Assembly: GCA_017303935.1 (NCBI GenBank)
Contig: JAFLBD010000003.1
Coordinates: 186,001 to 250,000, forward strand
DNA from: Armatimonadota bacterium
Lineage (GTDB): Bacteria; Armatimonadota; Fimbriimonadia; Fimbriimonadales; Fimbriimonadaceae
Length of the DNA: 64,000 nt
Direction: 5' to 3'
Within the stretch, counting starts at the first letter, position 1, and every line of letters begins with the position of its first letter. The notes under the pieces are model-generated. The model ran no database searches, had not been told where the DNA came from, and saw only the letters and a program-made list of their open reading frames with translations. Shown here piece after piece: positions 60,002 through 64,000 of the stretch. The translations under genes and the position numbers were made by a program.

Positions 60002-61363
60002 TTGACTACGTCCAATAACTACATGTACACGACCGCTCACGACCTGGACCGTCCGCAATGGGACATAAGCAGTCCACTTCATAACAAGCTCTCTGCTGAA
60101 GACAGGCCGATTCACGCTTGGTACCGTTTTGTACTTAGTTTTCCACCTCATTTGGTGCGCCAGTACCTAACAAAATTTCAAATCATGCCCGGCGATGTGG
60201 TCTTAGATCCATTCTGCGGTACCGGTACGACAATCGTTGAGTGTAAGAAGAATGGCATTGCGAGCGTGGGTTTCGAAGCAAATTCGATGGCTGCCCTCGC
60301 AAGTCGGACCAAGACTGATTGGTCGATCTCACCGGCCGAATTGTCGCGTATAGCCAGGTGGATCGCCGAACGAGCGAACAAAGAAATTGAAGAGTTGTTG
60401 CCAAGATCAGAGGCTGCAACTTTATCGAACATCGCCCGTGAGGCAGAGCAGTTTAACCTATACGGGCTCCGATGCCTAGATTGTGATGCCGCTGCTCTCA
60501 TTCTGAAGGACTCAATCAGTCCAAGGCCCCTGCACCGCGCACTTGTGCTAAAGAAATGGATAGCGTCCGCCCCAAGCGAGCTCACCAATCACCTACTTCT
60601 CGCATTGGCTTGGACACTTGTCACGAGAGCCGGAAACCTCAAATTCGGTCCTGAAGTGGGGGTCTCCAAACCCAAATTTGACGTCGATGTTGTGGGCGAA
60701 TGGCTGTCGCATTGTGAACGAATGAGTACGGACATCGAGACTTACAATGACCGACGTAATATCCCTTCACAGTTGATACAAGCAGATTCAAGGGATGTGT
60801 CTCAGCTGGAGGATTGTTCGATTTCAGCTGTTTTCACTTCACCGCCGTATCCAAACGAAAAGGATTACACGAGAACAACAAGGCTGGAATCGGTAATTCT
60901 GGGGCACATCAACAACAAGAAGGAATTACGCGAGTTAAAGCAAGGGCTGCTCAGATCGAATACCCGAAACGTGTACGTCGCCGATGACGACCACCTTTTC
61001 GTGAGAGATGTGCCGGAAATAGAACAAATTGCCCAGGAGATCGAGCGACGAAGGATTGCCCTCGGAAAGACTTCAGGATTTGAAAAGCTATATCACAAGG
61101 CTGCGAAACTCTATTTTGGCGGCATGGCGCGGCACCTCGACAGCCTGCGACCCAAATTGCGACCTGGAGCACTGCTGGGATATGTCGTTGGCGATCAAGC
61201 CTCATATCTACAAGTACACATCCCTACCGGTGACTTACTGGGCCAAATAGCCAAATCACAGGGTTACGAAGTCGTTTCACTCGATCTATTTCGAACAAGG
61301 CTTGCGACTGCAACGAAACAGCAACTTCGAGAGGAGGTACTCGTCCTTAGGTGGCCGGGATAA
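60002..61363 (+). CDS. DNA methyltransferase (amino-type, N4-cytosine/N6-adenine class)
   Basis: 453 residues. Motif I D-P-F-C-G-T-G-T-T at 69-77 (AdoMet binding) and motif IV T-S-P-P-Y-P-N at 279-285 (catalytic) are clear. About 200 residues lie between them, which would hold the target-recognition region, an alpha-class-like order. TSPPY favours N4-cytosine. TTG start at 60002; ATG at 60023 is an alternative. The nuclease gene follows after 2 nt, so it is probably the modification half of a type II system. Confidence 0.86.
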   Translation: MTTSNNYMYTTAHDLDRPQWDISSPLHNKLSAEDRPIHAWYRFVLSFPPHLVRQYLTKFQIMPGDVVLDPFCGTGTTIVECKKNGIASVGFEANSMAALASRTKTDWSISPAELSRIARWIAERANKEIEELLPRSEAATLSNIAREAEQFNLYGLRCLDCDAAALILKDSISPRPLHRALVLKKWIASAPSELTNHLLLALAWTLVTRAGNLKFGPEVGVSKPKFDVDVVGEWLSHCERMSTDIETYNDRRNIPSQLIQADSRDVSQLEDCSISAVFTSPPYPNEKDYTRTTRLESVILGHINNKKELRELKQGLLRSNTRNVYVADDDHLFVRDVPEIEQIAQEIERRRIALGKTSGFEKLYHKAAKLYFGGMARHLDSLRPKLRPGALLGYVVGDQASYLQVHIPTGDLLGQIAKSQGYEVVSLDLFRTRLATATKQQLREEVLVLRWPG

Positions 61364-61365
61364 TC

Positions 61366-62223
61366 ATGACGGCCAAAAGCATTATCATAGAGTCGATCTT
61401 TAAGATGAAATACGACCCCAAGGCCAAGGTGTTGTCGGACCCGATCGTCACCCTCGACGAAGTAGCAAAAGGCATTGAGGATTTTAACGCAGATCATCCG
61501 AACCAGAAAATGAGCGCGAAAAATCCCGCAAATTTCTTCAAGGACTTCGTTCGTGTTCGAGCGAGCGCTGAACGAAATTGGCCACCTTATGTACTGGAAT
61601 GCGGCTTCACCGCACGCCAAGTGACCGGGAATGACGCCTGTTTCGAATTTGTCCGAATCGCCGATGGCCAATCCTCAGCATTTCCGCCCGTCGTTTTTGC
61701 ATCACCAGGCGCTGATACGCCACGACATGCAATTGAAAGCGTCAGTTTGCCTCTGGCCTCGCGTCGGTTGGGCCGCTCGGACGAGCCTTGGCTGATTCAG
61801 GTTATTGCTCGGCTTCGGATCGTCGAGTCTCACTTTTCACTGGTGTCAAAGAGGTCGATCAGGCAACTTGATCTTCTTCAAATGAGCGTCAAATTAGCGA
61901 AGACCGAAATCGATGCGCTCTTTCTTGCTCATGAAGAGGTTACTCCAGGTACCTATCGTGAAGTTATTGTGACGTGCGAAGCTAAAGGGCGGAAGGATGA
62001 TATCTTGGAAGACCAGATATTACGGCAAGCCAAGGCACCATTTGGAATGAGGCAGGTCACGCAGGACATTGTAATTCCGATCGCTGTCAAATGCATAAAC
62101 CCGTCAGAAATCTATGTGGTGGAATTTGAACCCGTCGAACGTTCCTCATTCGCGGGGATCGATAACCTTACGATTGCTAGTGACTCGGTATTTGAAATTC
62201 GCCCACCTGTGCCGGGCATCTAG
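61366..62223 (+). CDS. Putative type II restriction endonuclease (PD-(D/E)XK fold)
   Basis: 285 residues from the ATG at 61366 (a GTG at 61351 would overlap the methyltransferase). The core motif is D183 in TEIDALFLA, about 20 residues later VTCEAKGR with E205 and K207, and Q217 in EDQILRQ, a D-x(21)-E-x-K arrangement of PD-(D/E)XK nucleases. The N-terminal region (NPANFFKDFVR...NWP) may contact DNA. Partner of the methyltransferase ahead. The cleavage site is unknown. Confidence 0.72.
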   Translation: MTAKSIIIESIFKMKYDPKAKVLSDPIVTLDEVAKGIEDFNADHPNQKMSAKNPANFFKDFVRVRASAERNWPPYVLECGFTARQVTGNDACFEFVRIADGQSSAFPPVVFASPGADTPRHAIESVSLPLASRRLGRSDEPWLIQVIARLRIVESHFSLVSKRSIRQLDLLQMSVKLAKTEIDALFLAHEEVTPGTYREVIVTCEAKGRKDDILEDQILRQAKAPFGMRQVTQDIVIPIAVKCINPSEIYVVEFEPVERSSFAGIDNLTIASDSVFEIRPPVPGI

Positions 62224-62225
62224 CT

Positions 62226-62330
62226 TCAGTCCCAGACGATGACGAGACTCTGATTATCCTCCGGGACCAAGCCGAAGTCAGTTAGCTTTGGTGCGTCGGA
62301 GAATTCGGGCTCTTCGAAGTTGTACGTCAT
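62226..62330 (-). pseudogene. Truncated copy of the MTYNFEEPEF membrane-protein gene
   Basis: A 34-codon frame that starts MTYNFEEPEF-S-D-APKL, with 10 identical first residues to the gene at 63397-63849 and then divergence to a TGA. The shared leader AAAGGTATACAT lies 38 nt upstream here (62368-62379) and 14 nt upstream of the intact copy (63864-63875). It faces the nuclease gene tail to tail. Most likely a decayed duplicate, perhaps still expressed as a short peptide. Confidence 0.65.
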
Positions 62331-62480
62331 TGAACTGTGAACGCGGAGTCGCGCCAATCGCTAAGCAATGTATACCTTTAGCTGGGTGATTTTGAACTGT
62401 CTCACTAAAAATCCCGCAGAGGGGCGCCGATATCACCAATAAGTGCTCCGACTTCGATGGCGGAGGACGGGGAGACAACC

Positions 62481-63122
62481 ATGTCCTACATAACAGAAGA
62501 AACTGCTGATGCTCCGTTGGTGACAAAGCTGACCAACTTTAAGGCGGCGAGTGAGGCAAACAAGACCGTGCTCGGTTTGACGCCTGCTGATATCACCACG
62601 ATGGGCACACTTTACACCGCTTTTTCGACCGCTTATGCTGCGAGCGAAAACGCCAAAGCTGCTGCCAAGCAAGCCGTGACCGCCAAGAACGCCGCCAAAA
62701 AGGCCGCCCGAGCCAATGTGGCCGGTTGGTCCAAGATTTGGCGCGCCAATCCTGCCATCTCCGATGCGATTTTGGATGCGCTGATGTTGGCTCCGCACAA
62801 CACTCCGGCCAGCACCACGCCGCCAACCACTCCCACCAATTTGGTGGCTACGGTGAATGGCGAAGGCGTGATCTCACTGAAGTGGGGCCGAAACGGCAAC
62901 AAGCCCGGCACCATCTTTAACATCGAGACCTCTGATTCGCCTTCGGGCAATTGGACGATCTTTGATTCGACCACGAAGGCCAAGTTTGATTACGCTGGAA
63001 CTCCGGGCACCTCGGTTTGGTTCCGGATTGTTGCCAAGTGCGACGGTCAGTCTGCTGCTCCGACCAATCCGATTTCGGTTTGGGCTGGTGGTTCGGGCCG
63101 ATCGTTGAAGTTTGCTGCTTAA
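62481..63122 (+). CDS. FN3-like domain protein with helical N-terminus (copy B)
   Basis: 213 residues from ATG 62481 (GGAG 6 nt upstream). Helical, Ala-rich N-terminus (residues ~40-95: AAAKQAVTAKNAAKKAARAN), L-A-P-H, then the FN3-like domain (VNGEGVISLKWGRNGNKPGTIFNIET) ending ISVWAGGSGRSLKFAA. Paralogue of 58351-58992, with the same domain order and length. Divergent from the truncated gene at 62226-62330. Confidence 0.74.
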   Translation: MSYITEETADAPLVTKLTNFKAASEANKTVLGLTPADITTMGTLYTAFSTAYAASENAKAAAKQAVTAKNAAKKAARANVAGWSKIWRANPAISDAILDALMLAPHNTPASTTPPTTPTNLVATVNGEGVISLKWGRNGNKPGTIFNIETSDSPSGNWTIFDSTTKAKFDYAGTPGTSVWFRIVAKCDGQSAAPTNPISVWAGGSGRSLKFAA

Positions 63123-63210
63123 CGACGTTTAAGTCTTGCCATTGCTTGTTGCGCCTGTCGATTTTTTCGGCGGGCGCTCTCGTTTTTGTTTGTGGCTTGG
63201 GGGCTGGGGA

Positions 63211-63396
63211 TTACTTCTTCCCTGCGTTACTCAGAATGTCGTCGAGGGAGGGTTGGGGGGTGCGGTAGTGCTTTAACGCCCGACCGTATGCGCCTTCGAG
63301 TGCGGCGATCCGTCGGGCGATGGGGGCGCGTATTTGCTCGTGAGCGTTCTCGCTCGACAACTTCCTGATGACAAGCGGTGTCGCCAGTTCTCGATA
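63211..63396 (-). other. In-frame continuation behind the TAG of the membrane-protein gene
   Basis: Behind the TAG at 63397-63399 the same frame stays open for 61 more codons to a TAA (63211-63213). It reads as protein-like (ALEGAYGRALKHYRTP...LDDILSNAGKK). There is no ATG in it; a TTG after AGGAAG could begin a 49-residue peptide. It may be a nonsense mutation in a 211-residue gene. The remaining 63123-63210 gap holds no gene. Confidence 0.5.
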
Positions 63397-63849
63397 CTAA
63401 TTCGCGTGTGCGGTCTCAAAGATCTCAATCAGAGGCTGTAATGTATCCCGATATTGCACTTGGCTCGGCGCGCGAGCACGAACCCGCCTTCGCCAAACCG
63501 CCATTCGTTCGGCGAAGCGGTGTTCTCGTTGGCTCTGATATTTGGATTCCCATTTGTAACAGATCAGGCCAAGCACCACCATCATCACGCCACATGCAAA
63601 ACAAAACGGCCAAAAGTAGTTGCCGAGTGCCTTAGCATTGACGAAGATCGGCGGCAACGTCAGCGGAAGAACAGGGATCGTACGGATCATCGGGACCCAG
63701 GTGATATCCACTGGCGCCGGGATAAACCACGACGCAGACTTGATGGCCTTATCGACCTCGGCCAGGTCCTCATAATCTTTGGCCGTTAATCCGAACTGGA
63801 CTAGCTTCGGGGCTTCAGGAAACTCGGGCTCTTCGAAGTTGTACGTCAT
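63397..63849 (-). CDS. Membrane protein of unknown function, MTYNFEEPEF family (ends at TAG)
   Basis: 150 residues to the TAG at 63397-63399. Hydrophilic N-terminus, one or two hydrophobic segments (~65-110, ALGNYFWPFCFACGVMMVVLGLICYKW), and a basic C-terminal helix (RHRFAERMAVWRRRVRARA). No family recognised. A truncated relative lies at 62226-62330. See the neighbouring entry for the open frame behind its stop. Confidence 0.62.
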   Translation of the reverse strand: MTYNFEEPEFPEAPKLVQFGLTAKDYEDLAEVDKAIKSASWFIPAPVDITWVPMIRTIPVLPLTLPPIFVNAKALGNYFWPFCFACGVMMVVLGLICYKWESKYQSQREHRFAERMAVWRRRVRARAPSQVQYRDTLQPLIEIFETAHAN

Positions 63850-63891
63850 TGCGCCGCTGATCTATGTATACCTTTCGCAGTATGCAAGGTG

Positions 63892-63999
63892 TTACTTCTT
63901 GTCCACAATTCGCCCATTCACGCCGATGGCTTGGTACACGGTGAGATTGTGCGGAATTTCACCAGCAAGCGAGACTATCCATGATTCGGCTAGCGCACA
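63892..63999 (-). CDS. C-terminal end of a gene that continues beyond the window
   Basis: Open minus-strand frame from the window edge to a TAA at 63892-63894, 35 residues, reading ...SWIVSLAGEIPHNLTVYQAIGVNG-R-I-V-D-K-K. No stop codons and a protein-like pattern; it lies 42 nt ahead of the membrane-protein gene on the same strand. Product unknown. Confidence 0.5.
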   Translation of the reverse strand, partial: CALAESWIVSLAGEIPHNLTVYQAIGVNGRIVDKK

Positions 64000-64000
64000 C

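Overview
This window looks like chromosomal DNA from a free-living, aerobic, Gram-negative-type heterotroph. The best guess is the Armatimonadota, near Fimbriimonas. The guess rests on prepilin leaders that run into FPVFAQAR, several secreted proteins with VPEP...RRRK sorting tails, and Planctomycete/Armatimonadota-style multidomain secreted redox proteins. It is an inference from sequence style; no database search was possible. Genes are densely packed, with many 4-nt stop/start overlaps and clear Rho-independent terminators.

Layout. 1-12.4 kb: the end of a FAD sugar-oxidase gene, then nrnA-truB-DUF2752, a PLP desulfhydrase, secreted redox and hypothetical proteins, a D-aminoacylase, a BSP-type metallopeptidase, an mhqO/mhqD-like pair and a Gfo/Idh/MocA dehydrogenase. 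12.4-15.6 kb: a compact Mu-like phage head cassette (protease/scaffold, decoration protein, gpT-type major capsid, then three small proteins) with no terminase, portal, tail or integrase. 15.6-18.3 kb: dxr and an unusual RseP-like site-2 protease. 18.3-22.8 kb: a LacI-controlled operon of regulator, CBM48-GH13 amylase, pseudopilin and a small membrane protein, with visible operators and promoter. 22.8-31.7 kb: response regulator, E1 alpha/beta of a 2-oxo acid dehydrogenase, a LolA-like/thioredoxin fusion, a GT-C glycosyltransferase, an ECF sigma factor with an STN-type membrane partner, a zinc-ribbon membrane protein and a TlpA-like protein. 31.8-37.2 kb: a giant membrane pyrophosphatase with a roughly 370-residue insert, folC, a 21-bp phased AT array and tRNA-Pro(UGG). 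37.3-44.9 kb: TlpA-like protein, subtilase with EF-hand repeats, an RND efflux pair and an ECF sigma factor. 44.9-55.8 kb: five PEP-CTERM-type proteins, an ArsR-like regulator, a pseudopilin, hydrolases and a DinB-like protein. 55.8-58.3 kb: two orphan genes and a seven-heme cytochrome c. 58.3-64 kb: an accessory island with a DNA methyltransferase/PD-(D/E)XK nuclease pair between two inverted FN3-like paralogues, hairpin repeats, a truncated gene copy and an amber-interrupted reading frame.

How the genes fit together. Much of the window serves the cell envelope: periplasmic thioredoxins, multiheme electron transfer, sorted surface proteins, pseudopilins, RND export and intramembrane proteolysis. 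Central functions are the isoprenoid enzyme DXR, the E1 component, the pyrophosphatase, FolC, TruB and NrnA. The two places that most resemble undescribed systems are the stand-alone capsid cassette, bounded by its own near-leaderless promoter and a terminator after the capsid gene, and the restriction island between inverted FN3 paralogues.
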